From positions 1 through 64,000 of the forward strand of contig JANQPP010000081.1 in the NCBI GenBank assembly GCA_028289405.1: a stretch of 64,000 bases of DNA. Reading direction: 5' to 3'. The translations under genes and the position numbers were made by a program. The notes below the pieces were generated by a model, which did not search any database, was not told the DNA's origin, and worked only from the letters and a program-made list of their open reading frames with translations. Shown in pieces: positions 37,571 through 47,000 of the stretch. Positions within the stretch are counted from its first letter, which is position 1; the number at the start of each line of letters is the position of its first letter. Source of the DNA: Pirellulales bacterium (GTDB taxonomy: Bacteria > Planctomycetota > Planctomycetia > Pirellulales > JANQPP01).

Positions 37571-37771
37571 TCATGTGTCCCGTGCAGGAGGATCAGGTGG
37601 GTTGTCCCCCGATTCATCTTCACGAGGCAGCCGGCCTGCTTCCGCGAGCGTCTTGCGGAGGAGAAATTCCATCTGCCCGTTAACGCTGCGAAGATCGTCG
37701 CGTGCCCAACGGCGTACCGCTTCCAAAATCCGTGGGTCGATCCTTAGCAAAAAGGATTCGCGTTTTCCCAC
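37571..37771 (-). CDS. Ribbon-helix-helix DNA-binding protein (Arc/CopG-like)
   Basis: A 66-residue protein. Residues 1-45 fit the ribbon-helix-helix fold: a beta strand with basic and polar alternation (KRESFLLRIDP), helix ILEAVRRWARDDL and helix VNGQMEFLLRKTLAE. Such proteins dimerise and insert the strand pair into palindromic operators. The rest is a disordered acidic/Pro tail. The gene follows the SPFH gene after about 90 bases on the same strand, so it could regulate that operon; the long palindrome upstream of the SPFH gene is a candidate site. No toxin gene is next to it. Confidence 0.75.
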   Translation of the reverse strand: MGKRESFLLRIDPRILEAVRRWARDDLRSVNGQMEFLLRKTLAEAGRLPREDESGDNPPDPPARDT

Positions 37772-37859
37772 GTGTTTTCTCCTTGGTGCGCAATCGCTTC
37801 AGGCCCATACGCGGCCGGTGGATCGTCGCGAAAGACATCCGAGCGGGGGAGTGCCGCAC

Positions 37860-38819
37860 TTAGTGGTAGATCGTGCCCGTGTTGACCACTGGCTGAGTGT
37901 GGCGGTCGCTGCAAAGTACGACTAACAGGTTGGAAACCATGGCCGCGCGACGTTCACTATCGAGTTCCACGATATTCCCTTGCGCTAGGTGATCCAGCGC
38001 CATCTCCACCATGCCCACGGCCCCCTCCACGATCTTGGTGCGGGCCGCGACCACCGCTTGTGCCTGCTGTCGTTGGAGCATCGCGGCCGCGATTTCCGGG
38101 GCGTACGCCAAGTGGCTGATGCGGGCCTCGGTAATTTCCACGCCCGCCTTGTCGAGCCGCTCCTGAATGTCATGCCGTAACTGTTCGCAGACCTCCAGCG
38201 TATTGCCCCGGAGCGAGATTTCATGATCTTCGCTGTCGTATGGGTGACGGCTGGCCAAATTGCGCAGCGCCGATTCGCTTTGCACCTCCACGAAATGTTC
38301 GAAGTCGTCCACTTCGAAGAGCGCTTCGGCTGTGTTGACGACGCGCCACACCACCACGGCGGAAATTTCGATGGGATTGCCGTCCCGATCATTCACCTTC
38401 GAGGGTTTGCCCGAGGAGCGGCTCTTGGTTTGCACGATCTCCCCCGCCGCATTCTTCTTTTCCGGCGTGGAGATGGAGCCGGTTTCGAAGTTGCGAATCC
38501 GTAGGGAGATTTTGCGTTTGCTGAAGAATGGATTCACCCAAAAGAAACCGGTATCGAGCACCGAACCGCGATAGTCACCGAACAGCAACAGCACGCGGGC
38601 TTGGTTGGGCTGGATCGCCATGAAGCCGAAAAAGCCCAAAATGCCCAGTCCCAGTGACATGATTGGGCCAAGCACATCCAGAAACGATACGTCTGGCCCA
38701 CCGGTATTCATTGTATAGATCGACCATGCCAGCCAGGCGGGACCTCCAAAGATCAGCGCCAAACATACCAGCAAAGGCAGCCACCCAGACATGGGACGAT
38801 ACGCACGTTCCGAGATCAT
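37860..38819 (-). CDS. SPFH/Band 7 (stomatin-like) membrane protein
   Basis: A 319-residue protein from the ATG at 38819 (a GTG six bases upstream is possible). Two N-terminal membrane segments (WLPLLVCLALIFGGPAWLAW and LGPIMSLGLGILGFFGFMAI) are followed by an SPFH domain: IQPNQARVLLLFGDYRGSV, RKISLRIRNFETGS, NDRDGNPIEISAVVVWRVV, then a helical VEITEARISHLAYAPEIAAAMLQRQQAQ segment where members oligomerise. Family proteins organise membrane microdomains and often control proteases or secretion. The C-terminus is short. It is the first gene of an operon with the ribbon-helix-helix protein, behind a long palindrome. Confidence 0.9.
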   Translation of the reverse strand: MISERAYRPMSGWLPLLVCLALIFGGPAWLAWSIYTMNTGGPDVSFLDVLGPIMSLGLGILGFFGFMAIQPNQARVLLLFGDYRGSVLDTGFFWVNPFFSKRKISLRIRNFETGSISTPEKKNAAGEIVQTKSRSSGKPSKVNDRDGNPIEISAVVVWRVVNTAEALFEVDDFEHFVEVQSESALRNLASRHPYDSEDHEISLRGNTLEVCEQLRHDIQERLDKAGVEITEARISHLAYAPEIAAAMLQRQQAQAVVAARTKIVEGAVGMVEMALDHLAQGNIVELDSERRAAMVSNLLVVLCSDRHTQPVVNTGTIYH

Positions 38820-38851
38820 GAACACACCTCAATTGACCGGGAAAGGGGTTG

Positions 38852-38879
38852 GATATTGAAATGATATCACTTCAATATC
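38852..38879. promoter_or_regulatory. Long palindrome upstream of the SPFH gene, likely operator
   Basis: GATATTGAAATGATATCA (38852-38869) and its continuation CTTCAATATC form a 28-bp near-perfect palindrome. It is framed by TTGACC at about 38833 and GGTCAA at about 38882, which are also complementary. It lies 33 bases upstream of the SPFH start codon, a good place for a repressor. The ribbon-helix-helix protein of the same operon is a plausible binder. Confidence 0.6.
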
Positions 38880-38914
38880 ATCGGTCAAGATGTGCCGAGC
38901 GATATCCGCCAAAG

Positions 38915-38950
38915 AAAAACCCCCAGGAAGAGGTGGCCTCTCCCCGGGGG
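38915..38950 (-). terminator. Rho-independent terminator of the BON protein gene
   Basis: On the minus strand, CCCCCGGGGAGAGG and CCTCTTCCTGGGGG form a stable stem followed by TTTTTC. It lies about 50 bases past the end of the BON-domain gene. Confidence 0.8.
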
Positions 38951-39002
38951 CAGTGTGTTGACCGCGCTTAAACCGCGGGCCTTTCAGGATTTCAGCAGCC
39001 TG

Positions 39003-39728
39003 TTAATGCCGGGCGCGATCCTTGAAGTCGAGCATCCACCAGCCGTCATCCCATTCCAATGAAACGCTTCGCCAACCGAGCGGGACTTGGGGGTAAGGAT
39101 AAAACGGGCCGATGTAGGGCCATGCCATCGCTGAGTACTGTTTGGGATAGCTCACTCCCGCGTAGTTGGGATACGTGGCGTAGCTCGGCCAAGCATAGTT
39201 CGGCATGTGCGGATGGTCGTACGAGATCGGTCCCACGCCACCGGCACCCGTCGAGACGGACACGGCGGTTCCTCCTCCCTGGCTGACGGCGGGAGTGGGG
39301 CCTGTCGTGACTTGGTTGGCCACCGGCTGAACACGATAGGAAGACGGAGCATTGGGCAAGCGGTCGATCAATTGCCGCGCATCCTGCTCCACGTAGTGTC
39401 CCACCGATTGGATCCCGCTTCCCGCTCGGCGATTGCCCAAGGAAGAGGCGTTTCCACCGACGACAATGCGGTTGACGACACGCGACACGCGGGGATGCCG
39501 CCGTGCAATCGCCTCGGCGACCTGTTTTTGCTTCCGGTTGGCAACTCGTCCGGCCAAGATCGCCGTTCGATCGACCACTTTGACGCCGACCGTGAAATCT
39601 TGCAGTTTGCTGCTGGCCTGAAGTGAAGCCGCGATCCGCGTGGCGACCTCCGAATCATCCGCGCGGCCGACCGCCGGCGCGAATACCATGGCCGACGCCA
39701 TCAAAAGCGTCCCTGCGAATTTGCGCAT
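39003..39728 (-). CDS. Secreted BON-domain protein
   Basis: A 241-residue exported protein. The signal peptide covers residues 1-23 (LLMASAMVFAPAVGRA). Residues about 25-95 form one BON domain (ATRIAASLQASSKLQDFTVGVKV, then AILAGRVANRKQKQVAEAIA and VSRVVNRIVVG), a fold thought to bind phospholipid or other surfaces and found in OsmY-like envelope proteins. After a Ser/Thr/Gly linker, the end is rich in Tyr, Pro and Trp (PNYAWPSYATYPNYAG, WPYIGPFYPYPQVPLGWRSV), a module common in planctomycete surface proteins. It has its own terminator. Confidence 0.85.
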   Translation of the reverse strand: MRKFAGTLLMASAMVFAPAVGRADDSEVATRIAASLQASSKLQDFTVGVKVVDRTAILAGRVANRKQKQVAEAIARRHPRVSRVVNRIVVGGNASSLGNRRAGSGIQSVGHYVEQDARQLIDRLPNAPSSYRVQPVANQVTTGPTPAVSQGGGTAVSVSTGAGGVGPISYDHPHMPNYAWPSYATYPNYAGVSYPKQYSAMAWPYIGPFYPYPQVPLGWRSVSLEWDDGWWMLDFKDRARH

Positions 39729-40517
39729 CGTTTCCCTCCTGGAGTACTTAATCCGTTGCTGGGTCTATTGTTCGAGGCTCGTGAATTCAACATGCAGGCT
39801 ACCGCCGGGCGACGCTTTCGAAACCACTTCACTTCATGGCGCGTTGTGCGTGCTGGATTTTCTGGAACCGAGCCGTTTCCGGCCTGCCACGCAGCGGGGA
39901 CAAGCTGTCCGTGCGAACAATAGCTCGTCTTGCGTGGTGACCTTCCAAAGGCTGCGGCCAAGTGCCTGCATTCCCTGTATGAATTCGTTTCGGTTCACGT
40001 CGTCCCGAAAAGAAGCATTTTTTCGAATTTGCCGGCCATCGCGGTTTCCTGCACCTTACCTTTGGCCGTAAACTCGCCGCATTTCCCCCATGAGAGTCAA
40101 GGTGCTTGCTCCTCGAGTTCTTTGGAGCCTAGGAAAGATTTTACGCCTGGTGCCGACGATGGGGCTTTCGAAGAAAAATCGCACAAACTGGGTCAATTCA
40201 TCAGGTAGCCAAAAACCGTGTTCGTGCGAGTCGCACGGAAGTGTAACTTCCCCGACGCTGTGGATTGTGGGTCCAAACAGCGAAAATGCCACTACATTCA
40301 GCTTGGGCGCGATCTAAAACCGGAGGTTTGAACACGGTGTTTTCGGGTCGTTTGGCCGCCTCTCGAGGGAGTGCCCAATAACCATGGATTCTGGCCACCG
40401 GCACTGCATCACTAGGCGAATGGAAAGCTCAAAAGCGACGAGAATCTGCCAACCTTTCGTGCGTGAGATGGTATTAACCGTGTAAAGCAATCGAACACCT
40501 CATGCGGAATACGATTC
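39729..40517. other. Long non-coding region upstream of the sigma factor
   Basis: About 790 bases between divergent genes. Several frames cross it, but none has a domain, signal peptide or ribosome binding site that I can support. It may carry decayed sequence. Promoters of the BON and sigma factor genes must lie at its ends. Confidence 0.45.
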
Positions 40518-41093
40518 ATGGCATCTATCGTTGGGGAAATCGTGGCGGACGTAAAGTCAACGGAACCTAACGACGAACGCTCGTTGGTTGAGTCCGCAAA
40601 ACACGACCCTGCAGCACTAGCGGAGTTGTATCGACAACACTATTCCGCAGTCGCTGGATATGTTCATCGCCGCGTAAGTGACCGGGACGAAGCCAACGGT
40701 ATTGTGTCCGACGTGTTCCTTGAAATGGTAAGAGGTATCAAGCGATACCGTCATCGAGGAGTACCGTTTCGCATTTGGTTGTATCGTTTGGCAACTGCCC
40801 AGCTCAGCCGCTGGGCACGTCGTCGCCATCGCTGGGCAATGAAGCAACTCCGGGAAGCAGCGGTCAATGAAGCGGGGGACAATTTGGAACCATCGCTCGA
40901 CCGCGAGACGATGGACATGGTTCTGTCGACGCTTCCACATCGGCTGCAAACGGTGGTCGTCTTGCACTACGTCGAGGGAATGAGCGTAGCGGACATAGCA
41001 AGAGTGACCGAAAGCCCCACGGGAACCGTGAAATCGCGACTTTCCGAGGGGCGGGCGTTAATGCGTGACCGTCTGAAAAAACGAGGGTTTTGA
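40518..41093 (+). CDS. ECF-type RNA polymerase sigma factor
   Basis: A 191-residue sigma-70 family protein. Region 2 is seen in HDPAALAELYRQHYSAVAGYV and FLEMVRGIKRYRHRGVPFRIWLYRLA (core binding and -10 recognition); region 4 in LPHRLQTVVVLHYVEGMSVADIARV and TGTVKSRLSEGRALMRDRL (helix-turn-helix for -35 recognition). Regions 1 and 3 are absent, as in ECF factors. It starts with ATG at 40518. The next gene begins one base after its stop and encodes a small membrane protein, which is the usual place for an anti-sigma factor. The signal sensed is unknown. Confidence 0.93.
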   Translation: MASIVGEIVADVKSTEPNDERSLVESAKHDPAALAELYRQHYSAVAGYVHRRVSDRDEANGIVSDVFLEMVRGIKRYRHRGVPFRIWLYRLATAQLSRWARRRHRWAMKQLREAAVNEAGDNLEPSLDRETMDMVLSTLPHRLQTVVVLHYVEGMSVADIARVTESPTGTVKSRLSEGRALMRDRLKKRGF

Positions 41094-41094
41094 C

Positions 41095-41493
41095 ATGAGA
41101 ACAGATGATCGACTCGACGAGGGTTTCGAACTTCTTAGAGCTTGTTCGCGTGAACAAGCACCCATTGATCTGGATTTGGAGGAACGAATGATGAAAGAGC
41201 TTGCAAAGTTGCATGGACCACGGAGGTCACTATTGGCGAAAATGACCGCTGCCGCCCTGCTTGTTGTTTTGCTTACTGGCGCGGCGGCCGCGACAGGGAA
41301 GATTGGCGCGATTGTGAACTGGACGGGCTTCTTCGAAACGCCGGATGGGTCCGCCGTCTATGTGGAAAACGGGAGAGCAATCTCGGGAGAGGTGAATTTC
41401 CAAGGAATGATGCACGAAATAAAAGACGGCAAAATGCTCGACGAAAATGGCAATGATATCGGAACCGTGGAACTGTGGTCCGATAGCGAATAA
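41095..41493 (+). CDS. Small membrane protein, possible anti-sigma factor
   Basis: A 132-residue protein with a cytoplasmic N-terminal part (about 1-43), one membrane helix (MTAAALLVVLLTGAAAATG, about 44-63) and an extracytoplasmic part with beta character (NWTGFFETPDGSAVYVENG, DGKMLDENGNDIGTVEL). The gene starts one base after the ECF sigma stop codon, so translation is coupled. By place and topology it could hold the sigma factor at the membrane. It lacks the HxxxCxxC zinc motif of classic anti-sigma domains, so this is inference. Confidence 0.6.
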   Translation: MRTDDRLDEGFELLRACSREQAPIDLDLEERMMKELAKLHGPRRSLLAKMTAAALLVVLLTGAAAATGKIGAIVNWTGFFETPDGSAVYVENGRAISGEVNFQGMMHEIKDGKMLDENGNDIGTVELWSDSE

Positions 41494-41806
41494 ATCTGGT
41501 CATGCAAGGACATGCCGCCCTTGGTACCAGGCGGTGTTGTCCTCAATTCCAGGAAGACGTCCTCCTGCCTCGGCACATTTGTATTGCCCATCTTGTCAAT
41601 ACTATCTGTTGTAACCTAATCGCTGCGTCGAAGTGGGCAAGAACCAGGCATAACGCCCGTCAAAGTTGCCCCAGTCCCTGCAATTTCGAGAATCTTGTAA
41701 AGGCCTATTCACGGTACATCCGATACTATCCACCGATGCGGAGATCGTATCTTCTTCGCGCCGATGTTTTCGCTTTCTCGATCGCCTTCATCACACGATT
41801 CGCGGG
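41494..41806. other. Intergenic region
   Basis: About 310 bases with no gene or repeat that I can support. A plus-strand extension of the DUF11 gene frame runs through part of it but has no exported-protein start. Confidence 0.4.
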
Positions 41807-44077
41807 ATGCTCGTCATGCAACGCCAGCTCCTTATGTGGACAATTTTGGCTGCTTGGAGTACTTGGGGCTTCTCAACCGCTGCCGCCCAGCAAACTCGGC
41901 CACCAGAAAAGCGGCCCAACCCTTTTGTTCAACGTCTGGAAAAGTTGCGATCGAGTTTGTTCTCGCGTCCCACTCCTCGGGGCACGGAGCCGTCCCGAGC
42001 ACCTGTCGCAGAACCTGCGACGCGAGCGGGCCGCACCGGTTCCAATTTCGGACGCATGGCGAACCGGCCAAATCCGCGAAATGCCGAACCGTCCTCGCAA
42101 AGTTCACGCCGTAGAACGGCGGGAAGCGACCGTGCCGTGTCCCGACCGACACCCGGCGAGGGAGGTTTGTCGGAGGCGGCGCGCAATGCCCTGCCGTTCG
42201 GTGGTGCTAAACGGCTGACGCTTCAGGAACGCTTGGCATTGTTGGAACAGCGAAAAGCCCAGATCGCTCCACCCACGGGGTCAGCTCCAAAGGAACCGGG
42301 GGCGGACCAAGCGGATTCGCCGCGCCCGGCGAATCGTGAAGTCCAAGAACCGCCTCGGGACACAAGACAAATTCGCGCGACTGAATCCACCGCCTCGGAT
42401 CAAACGAAGAAAAACAATTTCACGCCTGCCCGCCGCGCGAGGGGGGAAACGTCTTCCTCGCGTCTGGAAGACCCGGCGGAGTTGGAGGACACCAGCCGCT
42501 TTTCGCCGACACCTGCCGCGAGTTCGCGCCAGGTGGTCCGCGACGTGGAATCCCGTGATTCCAGGCCGGCGCCGGTCGTCAGTGGACGCCTGGGGCATTC
42601 CGCCGCATCGAGCCGCGGTGCCAAGGATCACGCTCGCCGCACGGCAAATTCGAACGTGCTCATGTCACGACGCAGTCCGGTGTTGCACGTCGATGTCGTG
42701 GGACCGGAGACCGTGCTGATTGGCAAACCATCCAGCTATGTCGTGTGGCTGGAAAATGCCGGCGAAGTGGCCGCTCAAGATGTCGTCGTGACGGTCAATG
42801 TTCCTTCATGGACGGAACTGACCGATATTCAAACGCAAGTCGGTTCCACGCCACCGCTGCAAAATTATCGCGGCGAATCGCAAGCGGAACACTATGTGCC
42901 GCTCACCTGGTCGTTGACGCAGCTTAAAGCGGGTGGCCGGCAGAAGCTGGCGTTGGAGCTCGTGCCCCGCGCCAGCACGCCTTTCGACTTGGGCGTTCAA
43001 TGCGCGTTTTCTCCCGTGAGCACGCAGGCGATTGTCGAAGTCCAAGAGCCGAAGTTGGAGATCGCCATTGCTGGGCCCGTGGAAGTCCTCTACGGAGAGA
43101 AGAAGGTCTTCAAGCTCTCCCTCTCCAATCCAGGCACGGGGGATGCCGAAGACATCAAGATCAAGGTCCGCGTTGGTGAGGGGGCGGAACAGTCCGCGAA
43201 TGACGTCATTCCCTTCCTCGCGGCGGGAGACACCAAGATCATTGAAATGGTCGTGGAGGCGTTCCAAACCGGAACGCTCGTCTTGGAGGCGCAAGCCGCG
43301 GGAGAGGGCGGACTGAATAGCATGGCCATGCACGAGGTGCTCGTGCGGCGTGCCGAATTGAGCGTTGATCTGCAAGGCCCTTCCCATACGTTCGCCCGCA
43401 CGGCGGTGACCTATGCCATTCACGTCGGAAATCCAGGGAATGCGACAGCGCAGCAAGTCACGGCGACGGTCGATCTGCCGCACGGGACAGAATTCATTTC
43501 CGCGACCGACGGGGGCCGTTTCGACCCGCAAAAAGGGGCCGTGACCTGGGACCTCAGCGCGTTGCGTGCTGGTACCGAACATGTGCTGGAACTTCGCTGC
43601 CAGGCGAATGAGCCGGGATCTCAACAAGTCGCCGTGGAAGCGTCTTCCGAAGGAGACCTGCGCGTCTCCACATCGCTGGCGACACGCGTGCAGGCTTTGG
43701 CGGATTTGAAAGTCGAAGTGCGTGATCCGGTGGGCGGTGTGCCGGTGGGCGAAGAGATCGTCTATGAAATCCATGTCTCCAATCGGGGTACGAAGGCCGC
43801 CGAAGGGATTCAAGTCTTCGTCGATCTCTCGGAAGAGCTGATTCCCGTCGCCATCGAAGGATCCCGGGGTGAAATCTTCGCGGAGCAAGGGCAGGTCGAT
43901 TTCGCGGCCATCTCCACCTTGCCGGCGGGCGATGAAGTTGTCCTCAAATTACGCGCGAAGGCCCGTGAAAGCGGCAACCATCTACTGCGGACGGTGCTGG
44001 AATGCGAGTCGCCCGGTTTGAAACTGACCGAGGACGAAAGCACGTTCTTCTACGATCCGGATGCGCTGGCCGAATGA
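41807..44077 (+). CDS. Secreted DUF11-repeat protein
   Basis: A 756-residue exported protein. The ATG at 41807 opens a signal peptide (LMWTILAAWSTWGFSTAAA). Residues about 25-280 are low-complexity, rich in Arg, Pro, Ser and Ala, and probably disordered. From about 285 to the end lie four to five Ig-like DUF11/CARDB-type modules, each with a pattern such as YVVWLENAGEVAAQDVVVTV, FKLSLSNPGTGDAEDIKIKV, YAIHVGNPGNATAQQVTATV and YEIHVSNRGTKAAEGIQVFV. These are found in cell-surface and cell-wall-related proteins of planctomycetes. Its last 28 bases overlap the end of the convergent CRTAC1 gene. Confidence 0.85.
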   Translation: MLVMQRQLLMWTILAAWSTWGFSTAAAQQTRPPEKRPNPFVQRLEKLRSSLFSRPTPRGTEPSRAPVAEPATRAGRTGSNFGRMANRPNPRNAEPSSQSSRRRTAGSDRAVSRPTPGEGGLSEAARNALPFGGAKRLTLQERLALLEQRKAQIAPPTGSAPKEPGADQADSPRPANREVQEPPRDTRQIRATESTASDQTKKNNFTPARRARGETSSSRLEDPAELEDTSRFSPTPAASSRQVVRDVESRDSRPAPVVSGRLGHSAASSRGAKDHARRTANSNVLMSRRSPVLHVDVVGPETVLIGKPSSYVVWLENAGEVAAQDVVVTVNVPSWTELTDIQTQVGSTPPLQNYRGESQAEHYVPLTWSLTQLKAGGRQKLALELVPRASTPFDLGVQCAFSPVSTQAIVEVQEPKLEIAIAGPVEVLYGEKKVFKLSLSNPGTGDAEDIKIKVRVGEGAEQSANDVIPFLAAGDTKIIEMVVEAFQTGTLVLEAQAAGEGGLNSMAMHEVLVRRAELSVDLQGPSHTFARTAVTYAIHVGNPGNATAQQVTATVDLPHGTEFISATDGGRFDPQKGAVTWDLSALRAGTEHVLELRCQANEPGSQQVAVEASSEGDLRVSTSLATRVQALADLKVEVRDPVGGVPVGEEIVYEIHVSNRGTKAAEGIQVFVDLSEELIPVAIEGSRGEIFAEQGQVDFAAISTLPAGDEVVLKLRAKARESGNHLLRTVLECESPGLKLTEDESTFFYDPDALAE

Positions 44078-47000
44078 GCCGCGTCGGCGGCAATCACCAA
44101 GGGAGTCGTGACGGGTGCGTTCGCGGTATGTTCCGTCCGCTCACCATCGGGCCAAGTGATTTCCAGGCGAATCGTTCCTGCCTCGGTCCCCTGTCCGAAA
44201 AATAAATCGGCAGTGGATTGCGACAGATAGCCGCCCCCCGCCGAGACTTCCGCGCATTGTGTCGGCATTCCAGAGATGTACACGCGGACTTTGGCTCCGA
44301 TGGCGGTCGGATTCGCTGGCGGTCCCTGCAAACGGAGTCGCAGCAGATTCTCCGCCTCATGCGGCACTTGCCGTTCCCACAGCAGTAATCGATTGTCATT
44401 TTGTCCGATGAGCACATCGGGCCAGCCGTCTTGATTCATGTCCGCCAGAGCCAACCCCTTGGGATCTCCGGCAAGCCGAATCCCGGAGTCGCGCGTCTCA
44501 ACGACGGTAAACTTTCCACTCGCCCCGCCACGTAGGGCAAGGCTCAACCCGCCGGCCATCCGACCCGTTTCCCACTGTGGGGAAAAGAAGTTTTGGGCGA
44601 CCAATAAATCGGGCCAGCCGTCGCCGTCCAGTTCGGTTAGCCCCACACCGAAGCTGGGCGCGATTTGCACCAGACGCGGCAAAGGACGGAATTCAAAATG
44701 GCCCTCTCCGTCATTGATCAGGCAGCCCGATTCGAGCGTAGTGGCGGCGAAGCGGTCGGCATCCTGCAGTCGGTGCTCCGTGTAGAGACTCTCCAAGGGA
44801 GCGACCGCGAAGGAACGATAGGTCGGAAACTTGTCCGCCAAAAACGGCATTGCCCGGCTAGAACAACTCCGCCCACGGATGGGGTAAAGAATATCGGCCT
44901 CGAATTCCGCCTCAATGATTTGACGTTTGCCGCCGCCGTCAAAATCGCCATGGTAGATCAAAGCCGGGTGTTCCTGGCTGGCGTGATACTTGGTGTTCAG
45001 CCCGAAGTTGCCCACCACGAAATCCAGGTCTCCATCCGCGTCGAGATCACGGCCAGCGATGCTGTTCCACCAACCGGTGAAGGACGCCAATCCGGCCTCC
45101 TCAGTCTGTTCTTCCAACCGCCCGTCATGGTTGATAAAGAGCTTCACGGGCCCCCACTCGTGTGTGACGAGTAGGTCGGGCCGAGCATCTCCGTTCACAT
45201 CCGACCACAGTCCGCTCGTGACGAGTCCCGAATCGGCCAAGCCCGGCACCATCTCCTCGGTGACATCGACGAAGGCCCCGTTTTCATTACGTAACAAGTG
45301 GCTGCGCGCCGGGAGCGGATACTGCCCCGGCACGACCCGGCCACCGACGAAGAGATCCAAATCCCCGTCGCCGTCGAAATCGGCGGCGGACACGCCACTG
45401 CCGCTATCGCGCATTTCCGGCAGCGCGTCTTCGGCGCGGACAAAGTTGCCGTGACCGTCGTTGAGGTACAGCCGGTCCTGCAGGATCTCGGCTCCTGGCT
45501 CGCATTCGACGCTGCCGCTAACGACATACAAATCCGGATCACCATCCCCATCCGCTTCGAAAAACAGCACGCCCATGTCTTCCGCCCCGCGGTCGGGTGC
45601 CCAGGGAGACGTCGATGACACCTGAAATTTTCCATGTCCGTCATTCAACCAAAGCCCGCCCGGTTGTCCCGCGGCGCCTCCCAGGAAAAAGTCGATATCT
45701 CCGTCCAAATCCACATCCGCGCACGCGATACCCGGGCCCAATTGCGACATGCGGTTGGGCAACAGCGGCTCTCGGGCGAAATCGTCGTAGGGCTGCTCGA
45801 CATGCAAGATTTTCGGGAGTTTGTCGCTCTCGCGGAACCAGGGATTAGCGGAGGCAAGCAGTTCCTGATTTTCTTGCGTCGCCTCGGAAGGAGATTCCAC
45901 TACCGTATAAATCTGATTCGCCGGCAGGTCGGTCAGTACCTGCCGATGTCCGCTGGGCCAGTCGATGGTGGCGCGCTCGATCCGGTCCGCTGACGCCAGA
46001 CCGAAATGCACGAGCGGTTCGTCGTACGAGAGAAATCCGTTTCCCGGCATCAAAAAGCGTTGCAATTGCTGGGTGCCCGTGTCCACGGTCACGCGTGCCC
46101 CCCAGCCATGGCGATTGCTTTCCGTTCCTACCAGGCGGAACAGCACGCGGTGATGTTGGTTCTCCAGGTTTTCATAGATCGAGACGGGCTCCTCGATATT
46201 CACGACCACGCAATCGAGATCGCCGTCCCGGTCCAGATCTCCCCAGGCACAAGGGCCACTGATGCCCGTGTGGTCCCACTCCCAGGACTGGCTCACGTCC
46301 TCGAAGCGCAGGTCCCCGCGATTGCGAAACGCCAGATTCTGTTCTAGCCGGCGAGAAGTGTGCGCGTAGGCGTCCCATTCGGTCATCGTGAGCAAGTCCC
46401 GGGGGGACGCGGCCTGGTCCGAGTCGTTGAAGCTGCGGGTCATCCCGTTGGTGAAGAAGGCATCCACCCAGCCGTCGTTGTCCACGTCCGCCAATTTCAC
46501 GGCCCAAGTCCAGTCCGTGTCCGCCAGGCCGGCCAGGTAGGCGGCCTCCAGAAAACGGTCGGTGCCTGAATTCACGAACAGTCCATTCCGCATGTACTGA
46601 TGCGGCCGCATGCGTTCCATTTCCGCCTGCGACGCTCCCATGGCGCCCATGGTCGTTTTTTGCATGAAGTGCGTGGTGGCCGACATATCCGCCACGAGCA
46701 AGTCGGGGAGGCCGTCGTTGTTCAGATCGCCGCTATCCGCCCCCATGGAGAACCACGTCGTGTGCGGCATGCTTTCCGCGATGATATCGGTGAAGGTGCC
46801 GTCGCCGTTGTTGTGATAGAAGTGGTCCCCGTCCTTGAGGTCGTTGGCGACGTAAAGATCGGGCCAGCCGTCCAGGTCGTGATCCCACCAGGTGGCGGAG
46901 AGCCCGAACCCTTTGCCCGAGATGCCCGCCTCGGCGGTTACGTTGGTGAATCCCTGGCGGCCATCGTTGCGGAACAAATAGTCGGCTCGGCCCACCGGAC

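Noticed and set aside
39701-40404. Several 67-86 residue minus-strand frames upstream of the sigma factor
   Set aside because: They overlap each other, lack ribosome binding sites and show no protein family pattern.
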